Shown: positions 10,246-23,779 of the stretch, piece by piece
Layout: each line of letters starts with the position of its first letter
Numbering within the stretch: the first letter of the stretch is position 1
Source: Sorghum bicolor
Lineage: Eukaryota; Streptophyta; Magnoliopsida; Poales; Poaceae
Reading direction: 5' to 3'
DNA: 64,000 bases
NCBI RefSeq assembly: GCF_000003195.3
Contig: NC_012879.2
Span: 25,216,017-25,280,016, forward strand
Position numbers and translations under genes: made by a program
The notes under the pieces: model-generated
The model's database searches: none
Seen by the model: only the letters and a program-made list of their open reading frames with translations
What the model was told of the DNA's origin: nothing

Positions 10246-11516
10246 TGTTGACGGTCCTTAATGCTCACATTTAACCATCAACTAATCATAGAAAAGGATC
10301 CAAATGCAACCAACACCTAGACTTAGGGTTTTATCTGACAGAATTCCACCAGTTTTGGTGTTTGCCTATTTCTGCAGGGGGTTATCAGGAAATACGGAAG
10401 AAAGGCCCACACGTCGGGTTTACATAGAGATACTAACGTGCCGCACAATTATCTACCATCTAGAAGACTCCAGAAGCCACGGGACCGAACCGGAGGCCGA
10501 GGGGGCTCAGGCACTGGGCGCCCGCCCTACCTTACTGGGCGCCCGCCCTCCCCCCTGGACCAAACAGAGTCCAATTCGGGGACAACGCTCCACCGACCTA
10601 AAGGATCAAGGAAAACCACACGATCAATGTCGGTTTGATCCGACAGCCCAGATTCATTTGAAGGGACTATAAAACCAGCCCCCCCTTGCCCCTGGAGATC
10701 ATACCTCTTCTACAGAATCAAAGTTAGGGTTTCAATTCTTCATCCAAGTAGAGAGGATCCCTCTAGTTCTTCTAGTTCTACCTCTAGTTCATCTAGATCT
10801 AGTTCTAGTTCATCTAGTTCTAGTTCTAGTTCCTCTAGTTCTAGTTCTAGTTAGTTCTAGTTGTAATCTAGAAAATAGGGAGAGAGAAGAGGAGAGCGGA
10901 AGAGGAGCCGGATCTGTCGGATCTTCCTCAACATTGTACTTTTTTGCAGCATCTGGTTCGTTCTCCAGGTTCTTCAACTCATAACTCCTGAGTTCTCTAA
11001 TTACTTTTATTTACATTCAAGTTATTTATTGGATTCCCGCTTGCATCAAGTGCTCTAGTCTTTGAAACATTAGAGTAGTAATCAATAGATTAGACGTGGT
11101 GTTTAGTCTTGCGATTACCTGGAATTGCACCCAATCCCACGGATTGTTGTGGTAGCCCTAGGGTAGTGACAGCCCTAACGGTCGACGTATTCCACCACGT
11201 TCGGATCGGTGTTTGTAGGACCGTAGTCAGACCTTCCTAGCCCCCTTCTCATCTCTTTCTGTGGTTAGTGCTCTGATGTCCCAATATAGATAATCTTGAA
11301 GTAATTCTTGATTCTTAGATCACTAGAGAACTCTCAGGAAACTTCCTCTCTTCCTACCAAAAATAATTATATAGTTATCCTTGGGCGATCTTGGATCTTA
11401 ATTAGTACACTCACGTTCCCTGTGGAAAATCGATACTCTGGAATACCCCCGGGTGAAAGCTACATTGGTATCCGTGCGCTTGCGGATTTTTCTGTTTGCG
11501 TTTAAAATACCCAACA
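10246..11516 (+). repeat. B-1 3' LTR
   Basis: This 1271-bp LTR starts TGTTGACGGTCC and ends CCCAACA. Paired GC boxes lie at 10516-10527 and 10537-10548, 21 bp apart. The CTAGTT-rich leader (about 10760-10862) is about 15 bp longer than in the 5' LTR. Confidence 0.94.
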
Positions 11517-11521
11517 CCTCC

Positions 11522-11775
11522 CCAATAGAACAGTAGATCATCCTTACCAAGGTTAGAAGGAGACTATGGTTGCAGTCTTCTCTATTTATCACTCACATCG
11601 AGAGACATTCTTTGTTGCCTAAGGGTTAGTAGTAATAGACCGGTTAGTCAGATGCACTCTTTCTCCTAGTGGTAAAAAAATAAATACGATACTCTAGATA
11701 ATTTCCCGGGTGAAGTGCTCACCGATATCTATGCGCTTGCGGATCAATTCCTTATTGCGTTCCCAAATATCAACA
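11522..11775 (+). repeat. A-1 3' LTR, right part
   Basis: The LTR resumes after B-1 and its target duplication. It ends AAATATCAACA exactly like the A-2 LTRs. The junction with the C-1 LTR follows at 11776. Confidence 0.92.
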
Positions 11776-13202
11776 GTATCGTTATTTATATTTTTACCAC
11801 TGGGAAGGGATTAACAATCATCAATATTGATTACAGAATAGAATATGAGATTGAGTATCTATCATTGCATGTATAATTGAGAACATTTATCTAACTCTTT
11901 CATACAGGGATAAGTGTCACATAAAAGATGTAAAACAATGAATAGTCACAAAGATAATTGATCTGATCAGCATAACATAGCCACATATAAATATGATAAG
12001 CACCTCAATTAGATACTCTAGAAAGTCATTAGCATGGAATTAGAATGAACTACAAGAATATTTCCTAAGTTATTCTCAACTATATAGTCTAGCATTATCA
12101 TAGTTAGTGCAAGCATACTCAGCAATCATTGCGAGACAAGACTACGCCCATGCGTAGTGATATTAGCAAGGTAAATGAGAAACATAGCAATCACTCCCCT
12201 GTAATAATATTGCTCTGCCAGCCCAATACACGAGAGGGGGACTATATAAGAATCAATGAAGCTGTCACTATCACGAACTACCCCACGATCTGGCATATTG
12301 GGTACAATCGTAGATAAATATAGTATAAGCACCACGCTTACACAATATCTATCATTTACCCATGGATCCGATGGATAAACACTATATGATCCTAAGCATG
12401 TATATAGATCCAATCCAACTAAGCCAAGTACATAACTATGATAAACTAAGAACAATATAATCTTGAATATAAACAAGTAGAGCAAAGTCATAAGCAATAT
12501 ATTGAGGTAGAACAAAGACATATTCATAATATTGAAGAACAAAGATGATTATAAGAACAATTAGAAGAACAATTAGAGAATTACCAAGAATTCTCTTGAC
12601 AGATCCGGAAACCAATCGAAGATTGACTCCTTCTAGTTCTAATCCTATGTAGCTATGCTAATCTAGATATCTAATTGATGTGGTGGCTCTAATCTTGATC
12701 AGAGGCTTCTTCTCCCTTGAGGAATAATGAATTAGGGTTGAGAGGCTCTCCCCTCTAGGGGCCAATGGGTCTGGTTTTATAGTCCCTTCAAATGAATATG
12801 AGCCGTTGGATCAAACCGACATTGATTGAATGGTTATCCTTGATCCTTTAGGTCGGTGGAGATCTTTCCCGAAAGAGAGTCCTGATTGGACCCTAGAGGT
12901 GGGCGGGCGCCCAGGTCAACTGGGCGGGCGCCCAGTGCCGGGCCCCGTTCGGCCTCCGCTTCCTTCCCGTGGCTTCTAGAGTCTTCTAGATGTAAGATAA
13001 TTGCGCGGCACGTTGATATCTCTATGTAATCCCGACGTGTGGGCCTTTCTTCCATATTTCCTGATAACCCCCTGCAGAAATAGACAAACACCAAAACTCA
13101 TGGAATTCTGTCACATAAAACCTAAGTCTAGAAGTTGATTTCATTTGGATCCTTTTCTTTGTTTATTTGATAATTAAATTTGATACTTAAGGACCATCAA
13201 CA
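11776..13202 (-). repeat. C-1 LTR (partial), host of A-1
   Basis: This minus-strand LTR of the C family matches the C-2 LTRs from their internal GTATC site to the TGTTGATGG end. The rest lies left of A-1, outside the window. Read on the minus strand, paired boxes GGGCGCCCGCCC occupy 12922-12933 and 12901-12912 (21 bp apart). The TATA box (TATAAAA) is at 12775-12781. The following CTTGC (13203-13207) is the presumed target duplication in B-2. Confidence 0.88.
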
Positions 13203-14087
13203 CTTGCTACATTATTTCAGGAGATGAGTGCTCTAGAAAAAAAAGAGAGAGAAAGAATATGAGGTAATAAAAAGGGGCAAGTTCCCGGAACCTCGAAGAA
13301 AAGAAAAAGTGAGACAAGAGGCAAATGGACAAGTGTCTGCAGTAGAATTAGGGGTACAAGATACCCACCTGAGAGGAAAGAAAAAGAAAAAAAGTAGAGC
13401 ATCTCATTCTCCTCAAAAAGTTTCAAAAGAGCAAGAAAGGTATGTATCCCCTCAAAAGAGCACAAGTAGAATTAGACTTTCACCATTGTTATCATCATCA
13501 TTACCATACACCATTCATTCGCTACACATGCACATCTTGATTTGACTTATTGACTTGTTTTTCTAGATCCATGGTTTGATTATGCAATAAATGTCTTGTA
13601 AGTATGTATTAGCTGTCTCCCACCTATGAGCTCCAGATATCAAAACCTTATTAGAGTAGGGTGAGAGAGAAGGCAATGCCACTATGCCTCATACCAAAAA
13701 TACCACATACTTTGAGAGAAAGGCATACACCATTATTGCCTTGGTAAGGATCCAGAAATACCACAAAAGAGAGACTAGAGAGTGTCATACAAGGAATCTC
13801 TGAGTTTTATTTCAAAATCTGCAAAAACTCCAGAGCTATAGTTAATCGAAGAACAAGAGACATGGCGCTTGACTAGACCGTTCTATCTTTTAACTGCTCA
13901 AGACACAAGTGACGATTGCAAGCCCCATGGTGGAATGTAAAATGAGTAAGTTTAAATCTTAACAGTTTACCCTAACTTAGAGACGAGATCTTGTTTAAAT
14001 GCATGTGTACCTTTAAGGCATGAAACCACTGCAGAAACTCTTGAGTTCATCTTTGCTCAGGGACGAGCAAAGGTTAAGCTTGGGGGA
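13203..14087 (+). mobile_element. B-2 interior, 3' end (first visible segment)
   Basis: This plus-strand sequence matches the 3' noncoding interior of B-1 (9521-10230), with the extra 200 bp also seen in C-2. It is split from its 3' LTR (34026-35263) by D, which inserted in the polypurine tract at GGGGA. The 5' half of B-2 lies beyond C-1, outside the window. No gene is present. Confidence 0.88.
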
Positions 14088-17000
14088 TGTAACAGAACCG
14101 TCCAATTTATAAGAATTCAAGTGAATTAGCGACCACGGAGGCAGTCAAGCCAATGGACTTGAACCCATATAAACTGGGTAGTCCGACGAAATCTCAAAAG
14201 ACGTCGATTCAACCAACATACAACCAAGATCGTACATGATCAAGCATCGCCATCACAGATTACATTCATTCATCACAGAACATAGTTTTACATCACATCA
14301 GAGTTTAAAAGTGGTTATTACAAACTAGAGTAGTAGCGGAAACAAAGTAGTTTTAAAACATCACACCCTCAGTTTATAATACATGCCAGTTCCATGGTCA
14401 AACCCAACAAAAGCACAACTGAAGATAAACAAGATGATCACGCCCATCATCTATTCATCGTCCGCAGCCGGATGATGGCAGTTAGCGCAGAAGCCGTGAT
14501 ACACGACATCATCTGCAACAGGGGTAAATAAAACGCTGAGTACGAGAATGTACTCAGCTAGACTTACCCGTCTTAAACCAAAATAAAGGGACACCAAGGA
14601 GTATGCAAGGCTGATCTTTGTGGACTGGTTTGACTCACCTTTTTGCATAAAACGCCTTTGTTGTAAGTAACCCATTTACCATATTACGCAGCAGGTTCAT
14701 TACTTAACAACTATCCACTAGATTAGCACCTAATCTAAGCATACACTTGAGTATTTACGCATCACAATAATAACCATATCCAGATTATCACATAGCTATC
14801 AATATTCTCATCATAACCATTAAGTTTATTTAATGAGTTCTACGTGCGACTGCCCGTGTCAAGTTCTCACTATCCGGGAGAGACGGCGATTCGAATCGAT
14901 TCCTATCCAGCTAGAGGGGTATTCTTAGCACTCACCCAAGCATACTTCATGAGGGCAGCTCGGATCACCTTTAGCACAACTCCGGACCAATTCGCGGGTC
15001 CGTACAGCGCCGCATCCCAGGGACCACCAATCTGCCAGGGCCAGGACTCTAACCTGACACCTCGGTCTTACGCCATTGACTCCCCGCACATCCTTACTAC
15101 CAACCGGGGTGCGCACTTAAACCGAACGGGGTATCCGGCCGGAGATGCACTCGTAGGCTTCGCGGTCGGAACGACTTATCCGGCCAGCTAAGTGTTAGGT
15201 ATGCGTTCAACATGACACGAGGACGTTACATCAATCAGTCCTTAATCGACACAGACGGGGATAGATTGACACCCAACACCTCCATGCCTTGTTGCTGCAC
15301 TATCGTCATCCCGCCCGGTTTCAAGTTCAATATTAGCACATGGTTGTTTCCACGATAGCAAATATAGCCAACCGTGATCATCATCCACCTATCTCTCGCA
15401 GGTGACAGGAAATCACCCGGCTTCTACCGAGCTAAGCATGGCTAAGCATCATTTCGATCCTGGACCTACTCAGGTAAGGTATGAGGTGGACAAGGTAGTC
15501 ATTACGCAGCAAGGGTGTCATATCAACGCCTAACACTTAATGCAACAATACATAAACATAGTCAATTGATAGCTAGATATGATAACCAAAATAGTAGGAG
15601 GCTTATAATGCTCCGGGGCTTGCCTTCAACGTAAGTAGAGGGACGGTGGTCAGGGCACTCCGGCAAGTCCTCCTCCTCAGCTCCTTGAGGTAGCTCTCCT
15701 TGCTGTCCTTCCGGCTCCGGCAGCTCGAACTCCAACACGGTCACGCCCTTGGGTACACCTATGTATGCATGACAAGGAGATAAATATAGAGAATGCACAT
15801 ATGATGCATGATGTCATAATGAAGAGCCAAAGGAGCATAAACAAGGTATAACATGGTATAAACTCCTAAGATTAAGTGAATCATAGAATAACAGGTGAGT
15901 GCATACTTCTTCTCTAGTAGAGAGGCTAACTAGACAAGTTAAACAATCCTAGCTACTCCTACTCAGTCCCTGGTTTCGTAGACAAACCAACTCGTCACAA
16001 GTTTCAGCTATAACTTAAGCATCAGTTGGTCAAACTAAGCAAGTAGGTACTTTCTGGAAATCTTAGCAAATTATCTACAATTCACTTTTAGACATCCTAG
16101 AATGATTCTCAGCCAAAATATGCTAAAACCTACAAAGTTGGCTGGCTGTCCTGGAAAATCCAGAGAGCAAGCACTTTTGCAGCAGCTACTTGTAACGTTC
16201 ATAACTTTTAAACTACTCCACCAAATGCCATGAAACATGGACATGAAGTAGATAAGCAAGTTAGCTACAAGTTTGTTGTAGATAAGTTTCCCAGAAAACA
16301 AAAACTTCAAATAGTTCTTAAGCAATTACTATCAGCTACCCAGAATTGCTCTAGGAAAGGCATAAATAGCAAAAATAATATTTTGCACATAACAAGAATG
16401 TATCAAAGGGTCAATCCAAATGCACCAGTAGATAAAACATGTCTACAAAACACTAGAAAACATCATGGCAAGATCTAAACTCACTTCTATCATCACCTTT
16501 TTTCATTTATTTAATTATTAAGATGATTTAATGAACATGCATCCCAAGTGTTCCAAAAATTCTAAAAAAATTACAGCAAGCTACTTATGCTAACACAAGT
16601 TTACTGTAACATTTTCAGGGCACTTGCATATACAGCTTGTGAGATACAAAAATAACAAGCTAGCAAAGGCATGCAAGGCATAAATGTGAAACCCTATCAA
16701 AAAGTGTCAATCAACATATTTCAGATTTTTCCTAGCTTTAATTACACATGAGTACAACACTCAGCAAGTTTCACCACCAAAGGTGTCATAATTTATTTAT
16801 TAAAAATACCACAAGAAACTCCTATTTGAACAAGAATTATTTATAACTTCACAATCAGGCATCCAAAAATCATGATAAATTTATCAGAGCCTATTCATAT
16901 CATTAGTAACAACACCCTAAATTTGCATGGCCGACAGATCAACAGATTTCAAGATATAATTACCTCCTAATAAACCAATATTAAATTATATCTATTTATT

Positions 17001-18593
17001 TCCCCAAAAACATGGCATGTTTCGTATTTTTATTAAAACTAGATTACTACCAGAACTTAGCAAAATTGGAACTATGTCATTTGAATCTATAAAACTGGAG
17101 AAATGAATTCTACAAAAACAGCAAAGAATCTGCTACACAGTGACCAGGGATGTGAGAGGGAGAGACTGACACTCGGGACCCACGCGACAGAGAGACAGAG
17201 ACAGGGGAGACGCTCGTCGCCGGCGAAACTCGACGACGGCGAGGTCTCGGTCGGATCCAAGGGCATCTACGTGTTCCTCTCCTCAAGGCGACTCTGTTGA
17301 CCTACTTCAGTCACGCTCTACTGGACCCTAGGGTGCTCGCCGTCGGGAATGGCGGAGCAGCGGTGTTGCGCGGCGTTACGCCGGCGGATCTAGGCAATGG
17401 CGACGCGGTAGAGCTTCACGCCGAGCATCAGTGAGCCAAGGGAAAGCGATAGGAACAAGAATGGAGGGAAATGGTAGAGCAGAGAGGCCTGGCCACGTCG
17501 CCGGTGAGCTCGGGCGGAACTCCGGTGAGAGAGAACGGCTCGGAGCTCGGCAATGCCACCTCACCTGTGCTCGACAGTGGCTAAGGAGGTGACGCCAAGG
17601 TAGAGGAAGCTCTGGTGAAGCTTTTGGCGGGTTGGCTTGGCCGGAGGCGCGGTGGAACGGCCGGGAAAGCTCACCGAAGCGCGGCGGAGCTCGCTGTGGC
17701 AATGGCGGAGCGAAATGGAGCGCTCTGAGTGAGTGGAGGTCGCGTCTGAGGCATCCACTCAGTGCGTGGCGACTTGTGGATGCCGTGGGAGCTAACAGGA
17801 GGGGCCGTCGATGGTGTACGGCCGACAGGTGGCCGGACACACGGCGGTGGGTGAGTTCTGTCCGAATTGAATCGGTTTCTGAATCGCCCGATTGCAGTGA
17901 CTGAATCCCGAAGTTCGTCGACGTTTTACTCCCAGCTCACTCAGTGGTTTTGGCTCGAAGTTGATCCTTTGGACAGAGCTACATGAGTTCTACAAGTTTG
18001 TTTACAAGATCAAAGCCTAACTCTGTCTGGATTTCAATCTACAAGGCTCCCAACAACCCTACCTCGAAACTGTGTGACTCAAGACTTAGCCAAATTCGGC
18101 TAAGTGTGAAATCAGCCCTGATTTTTGGCTTGTGGGCAGAATTTGAATGGGTTCCATGCATTTTCATGAAAATTCATCAACATAACTTTTGTAGCTTATG
18201 AAATTTACTACAACTTTGTTTTAGGTGTCATCTACATACAAGGTATCTAACACCAGTTCCATAAAACATCTTTGAAAAGAGGTCTAGGGGGTCAATTAGG
18301 TCAATCTAGGGTTAACCATGACTTAGGGGCATTTTTGGCCAAAACCTTCAACATGAACTTTGTTCAAAATGATGTTCTAAACATGATTAAAGTATTTTGG
18401 AAGACAATGTACACTTGTAAGCATTGGTCCTCTACTAGAATCACTTAAATCAAGCCACACAAGTAATTTTAATCATACATGGGACACATAAAGTGACATG
18501 TGATCATGATGTATGCTTATGAATGAGCATGATGATGCTTATGTTGATGCAATGCTCATGGTTAACATGCAAGCTAACACTAGGAGTGTTACA
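14088..18593 (-). repeat. D 3' LTR (left copy)
   Basis: This 4506-bp LTR is bounded by TGTAACAG and GTGTTACA on the plus strand. It closely matches 29520-34017. A GC-rich island at about 17140-17900 sits within otherwise AT-rich sequence. On the minus strand it is open for 154 codons but the composition is not convincing for a protein. No gene is called in the LTR. Confidence 0.94.
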
Positions 18594-21500
18594 GCCCTTC
18601 CCCCTTACAAAAATCTCGTCCCGAGATTTGAAAGACGTACCATGTTTCATAGAATGAGGGATAAGTTACTTGTAAATAGTCCTCCCTTTCCCAAGTGGCA
18701 TCTCTTTCACTTTGACGGTTCCACAAAACTCTAAAAAGTTTGATTACTCTCCCACGAGTAACTCGTTCCTTGACATCAAGAACTTGTACAGGCTTTTCTT
18801 CATAGGATAGATCAGACTGCAACTTTAGGCCTCTTGTTTCAACTCGCTCTTCGGGCACATGAAGACACTTCTTGAGTTGAGACACATGGAATACAGGGAA
18901 AACGGTTCCTAGTTCCGGAGGTAGTTGCACTTTGTAAGCTACCTTGCCACTTTTCTTGATAATTTGATAGGGACCCACATACCTAGGGGCAAGCTTTCTT
19001 TTTACACCAAAGCGGTTTACTCCCTTCATGGGTGATACCTTCAGGTACACAAAGTCACCTACTTCAAATTCGAGTGGTTTTCTCCTCCTATCCGCATAGC
19101 TTTTCTGTCTAGCTTGGGCAGCTTTCATGTGTTGCTGGATAATGAGAATTTGCTCTTCGGCTTCTTTGACAAAGTCAATTCCACGGTACCTCCTTTTGCT
19201 AGGTTCGACCCAGTTTAGAGGAGTTCTACATTTGCGGCCATACAAAGCTTCAAAAGGAGCCATTTGGATGCTTTCTTGATAACTGTTGTTGTAAGAGAAT
19301 TCAGCTAAGGGTAGCCATTTCTCCCATGCACCCTTGGAAGAGACCACACATGCCCTCAACATATCCTCTAAAATTTGATTCACACGCTCAGTCTGGCCAG
19401 AGGTTTGAGGGTGGTACGCTGAACTGCGAATCAATTTTGTACCAAGGAGCGAATGCAGATGCTCCCAAAAGCGGGCAGTGAACTGAGGACCCCTATCAGA
19501 AATAATGGTGCGAGGCACTCCGTGTAATTTAACAATCTGAGAGAAGTATAACTCAGCGTAGTTGGATATTCAGTGTGTCGACTTCACAGGGATAAAATGG
19601 GCTGACTTGGTCAAACGGTCAACAATCACCCATATGGAGTCGTGTCCCTTTTGGGTAAGGGGAGGGCCAACAATAAAATACATGTTGATTTCCTCCCATT
19701 TCCAACCCGGAACCGACAAAGGTTGCAATAAACCTGCAGGTTTAAGGTGAACTGCCTTTACCCTGCAACAAGTATCACACCTAGCAACATAAGCTGCTAT
19801 CTCCTTCTTCATCTTGGTCCACCAGAAACAAGGTTTCAAGTCTTGGTACATTTTGCTACTACCCGGATGAATGGACAACTTGGAAGAATGAGCTTCATCT
19901 AAAATCTTGTTGCGTAGGTCATGGTCCTTAGGTAGAACTAGTCGATCGTCAAACCACAGTACACCCTTCTCATCTACCCTGAAGTGCTTGGTGTCTTGCT
20001 CTTGCATTTTTCTTTTGATATGGAAAAATACCAGGATCAGACTTTTGGAGCTCTATGATTTGACTCTCTAACGAGCAGCTGACTACAATGTTGTGCAGGA
20101 CCACCGGATGCAATAAATTGAAGCCTTCCTCTAGGAGAGGTCTAACATGTTTCTGACTAAGAGCATCGGCCACAACATTGGCTTTGCCTGGATGATAGTG
20201 TACTTCAAGGTTGTAGTCCTTTATCAATTCCAACCATCTTCTTTGTCTCATGTTCAACTCGGGCTGAGTGAATATATATTTGAGGCTCTTATGGTCAGTG
20301 TAAATGTGACATAGATTACCCAACAGATAATGCCTCCAGAGTTTCAATGCGTGTACAACTGCTTCAAACTCTAGATCATGAGTCGGGTAGTTGGCTTCAT
20401 GTTTCCTCAGCTGCCGAGAGGCGTAGGCAATAACGCGGCCTTCTTGCATAAGCACACAACCTAGGCCAGTGCCAGATGCATCACAAAAGACATCAAATGG
20501 CGTTTCAATGTCAGGCTGTGCTAGAACAGGAGCGGTGGTCAGCAAATGGCGTAAAGTGGTGAAAGCGACTTCACACTCCTGGGACCACACAAACTTCACA
20601 TCTTTTTGCAGTAGCTTGGTCATAGGCTTGGCTATTTTGGAGAAGTCTGGAATAAAGCGACGATAATATCCAGCTAGACCGAGAAAACTCCGGACCTCAT
20701 GCACTGAAGTCGGGACCTTCTAGTTTAGAACCTCCTGCACTTTTGACGGCTCAACAGAAATACCTTCTTCGGATAGAATATGGCCTAGAAAAGGCACTTT
20801 CTTCAGCCAAAACTCACACTTGCTGAACTTGGCGAAGAGCTGATGTTCTCGTAATCTAGTGAGTACAATCCGAAGGTGCTTCTCATGTTCTTGTGCATTT
20901 TTAGAATACACCAATATATCATCGATGAACACCACCACGAACTTATCCAGTTCAGGCATGAACACCGAATTCATCAGGTACATGGAATGAGCAGGGGCAT
21001 TAGTCAGACCAAAGGACATGACTAGATACTCATACAACCCATACCTGGTAGAGAAAGCCGTTTTAGGAATGTCTTCGGGTCGGATCTTGATTTGATGATA
21101 CCCAGATCTCAGATCAATCTTGGAGAATACTTTGGCCTTGGCTAATTGATCAAACAGGATATCAATGCGAGGCAGTGGATACTTATTTTTAATGGTTACG
21201 GCATTGAGCGGACGATAGTCTACACACATACGTAGAGACTTGTCCTTCTTCTTAACAAAGAGAGCCGGACAACCCCATGGAGAAGAACTAGGCCGAATAA
21301 GACCTTTCTCGAGAAGTTCTTGCAATTGCTTTTTCAATTCTGCCAATTCATTGGGTGGCATTCGATATGGCCTTCTAGAGATAGGTGCGGTACCCAGAAT
21401 AAGATCAATTTTAAATTCTATGTCCCTGTCCGGAGGCAACCCGGGCAGATCCTCTGGAAAGACATCCGGTAACTCACACACTACAGGAATCTCCGCCACA

Positions 21501-21739
21501 GTGAGTGGTCTAATAGCATTGGCAGCGTGACGGATGTCATTCTAGGAGAGCTGGATTAAGAAGGCTTCCTTGCTATCAGGCTCTCGCAACATGACTACCC
21601 TTGTGGAGGTGTCTATTAGTACCCCATTATTTCTCATCCAATTCATCCCTAAAATAACATCTATGCCCAAGCCCGGCAAAATTACAAGATTTGCTGAAAA
21701 GTTACGACCCTCAATAGCAATATTCACATCCTTCACTAA
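18589..21739 (-). pseudogene. D pol: protease end, RT, RNase H, integrase, chromodomain
   Basis: In order on the minus strand: protease C-terminal half with ILGMNWM (21739-21542); reverse transcriptase with FIDDILVYS (about 21499-20720); RNase H with FDVFCDASG and [10 protein letters not shown] (to about 20000); integrase zinc region and core with Asp in IISDRGPQF and Glu in GQTERVNQ (20007-18900); chromodomain near 18750-18650 with VLWNR and ATWERED. In-frame stops fall at 21539-21541, 20717-20719 and 19567-19569. A one-base frameshift lies near 20020-20030. The ORF ends 5 bases inside the LTR. The chromodomain would direct integration to heterochromatin. Confidence 0.93.
18594..18604 (-). 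other. D polypurine tract
   Basis: On the minus strand GGGGGAAGGGC abuts the 3' LTR. It is the plus-strand DNA primer site and confirms the element orientation. Confidence 0.8.
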
Positions 21740-21775
21740 CTAGTATAGTGCCCGTGCATTGCTACGGTTTTATCT
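21740..21775 (-). other. Helitron G 3' terminus with hairpin
   Basis: The minus strand reads a short GC-rich hairpin with loop AAT, then GCACTATA and the terminal CTAG. This is the canonical rolling-circle termination signal of plant Helitrons. Confidence 0.82.
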
Positions 21776-22485
21776 AGAGACATACTTAATAAAAACAACT
21801 ATTTTCAACGAAACAACGATATATTTTTCATAATTTATAGTCTCGGACAATTGTATATGATAATTAATATAATCTAAAATACACTTATGAATAATTAAGA
21901 AAAAGGAACAATAAACCATGTCTCATATATTTATACTAAAAATAAGTTTCTAATTGCTTAAGTAGATCTCGAAGCTCTTTAGGGATAATGTTTGCACGTT
22001 CATTTTGATTACTCTGTAGAATGTCCACCAAGCATTCCGTCCTCAGCGAATGTCCACTCTGTAAATGACAGATAGTAAGTTAACTTATTAATTTGCTATG
22101 CACTCTACAAAATTTACATAAAGGATATATAGTTTATATGCTTACATGGTGGACAAACAATTTTTCCCCGTCCCACTCTTTTAAATAACTATATACAAGG
22201 CTTGACACTTCCCTGGAGAAGAGCAAATGTTTATTTGTGGTAGCTAAATGACATGACTATTTGATGAGAAAGATCAAATTAGTTTTTGTACTTTAAAACA
22301 GTTTCTGACCTCTATCTAGCACTAAAGTCAGATTCCAAAATGTAATCTAAAACATCTTTGGATAAATAGAGTTCAATCCAATAGCAAAAACATATTAATC
22401 GTCTATGAATTAGAAATCGTCCAATAACAATCTAAGAGGACATGGTAAGCTTTCCATACCAAACTCTTAAGCTTTCTAAAGCTTT

Positions 22486-22545
22486 TCAATCATGTCTTGA
22501 GAATGAAGCTCTGTCCTTGGTAAATGCATCAAGCAAGAGGGCAAC
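22486..22545 (-). pseudogene. Exon-like fragment in Helitron G (terminal exon type)
   Basis: On the minus strand a pyrimidine-rich TTTTGCTGCAG acceptor is followed by a 19-codon frame ending in TGA at 22486-22488. It begins VALLLDAFTKDRASF. It looks like the last exon of a captured host gene. The source gene is not recognised. Confidence 0.4.
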
Positions 22546-23317
22546 CTGCAGCAAAATAGGAAACAATTACCATGGATCAGACGCCAAGATGGCCGCCGTG
22601 CCATGCATCTCGCTCTCTGTCGTCGTGGCTCGTGCTGTGAGGATGCAATGCCGACCTCCTTCTCGAAGAGATGCCTGGGGCTATGGATCAGAAAAACAAA
22701 CAATACTTATGATCTCCCCAAATAAAATCCATTGAGCATAGAACAGTATATTTAGATCAAACCTAACTCCTAAGCATAACCACAATTGGGTTAAAGCATT
22801 CAATGTATTGACAAATGACAACTGACATTTTTCAGTTAAGCCACTTACACCAAAATAAAGACCTCGACCTTGGAATTTCCAAATTGCACAAAAAATTTAG
22901 GTTAAATACGAATCCACAGATGCATAAATTGCCTCCGCTCTTATGAAATAACACTATGCAAGTACCATATATATACACGTTGCTCACTGAAATAACTCCA
23001 AAAATTCAGATAATCCAAACCGTGTGCATATAATTCCCACCCAAAACAGCCAAAAAATTCACCCAGCCTCACCTGTGTGGAGACCAAGTCAGCGACAACA
23101 TCAAACGCAACAAAATCAGCATAGCAAGTAACCGGCTATTTGACCACATTGAACAGTTTGAACGTTGAAAGAGAATTAGGATTACTTTAACATATTGTCT
23201 TAGCTTTACTTAGATATCAAATATCTACATAGCATTAACAAAATCAATAAATTCATACTTGTTGACTCACTAACGGCTAAGACAAAATTTAAATATATAC
23301 ACTGACTTATGTTAATG

Positions 23318-23527
23318 AACAGCTACACTCTTCCTCTGATTCCGAATCTGACATTGAAGAGTGCCGCTGATGAAACTTGATGATGACAACCTTACACTGA
23401 AGACTACCTTAATTTGCTCAGCAGTAGAACAACCTCTAATTGATTCAGGAAGAAAAGCTACCTCAAGTTGCTCAGCAGCAGAACAACCTTCACTTGATTC
23501 AGGAAGAAAAGCAATCTCAAGATAGAC
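23318..23527 (-). pseudogene. Exon-like fragment with 54-bp tandem repeat in Helitron G
   Basis: After an AATACAG acceptor the minus strand is open for about 60 codons. It contains two copies of an 18-residue unit (AFLPES and GCSAAEQ in the first). The 54-bp duplication is in frame. The tail has an acidic DSESEEE stretch in another frame. Captured coding sequence is likely, but the gene is unidentified. Confidence 0.4.
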
Positions 23528-23779
23528 CTGTATTTTGAAGCCGTGACCCTTTTAGACCTCCAAACATTGAACATGCAAGGGAAAAATAAGACTGGTTAAT
23601 ACATAAGAAAAAGAGTGAGAGAAAAATTAAAGTATATTACTCGTGCTAACGATACAGGCCATATTAAGTCCAAAGTTAACTATGCTTTTCCCACACAAGA
23701 AAATTCCAAAGTTTACAACTGCATGTGCATGATGTAACAAATAAATCATGAGCATACAATCAGCACCCACAAAACTCAC

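Larger units (their letters stand above)
4010..11516 (+). mobile_element. B-1: non-autonomous gag/protease-type LTR retrotransposon
   Basis: This complete LTR element is inserted in the A-1 3' LTR. CCTCC target duplications flank it at 4005-4009 and 11517-11521. The LTRs are 4010-5272 and 10246-11516, the primer site 5280-5297 and the polypurine tract about 10230-10245. No reverse transcriptase or integrase is present. The interior holds a short leader ORF and degenerate tandem protease domains. It is related to C-2 in the protease and 3' noncoding parts. The 5' LTR begins TA rather than TG, a G-to-A change. Confidence 0.93.

Noticed and set aside
14844..15191. A 115-codon plus-strand frame inside the D LTR
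   Set aside because: The copy in the other LTR (30278-30505) is frameshifted, and the strand is opposite to the element. It is a chance frame.
17376..17840. A 154-codon frame in the GC-rich island of the D LTR
   Set aside because: Arg/Ser/Pro-rich composition follows from high GC. The second LTR does not preserve it.
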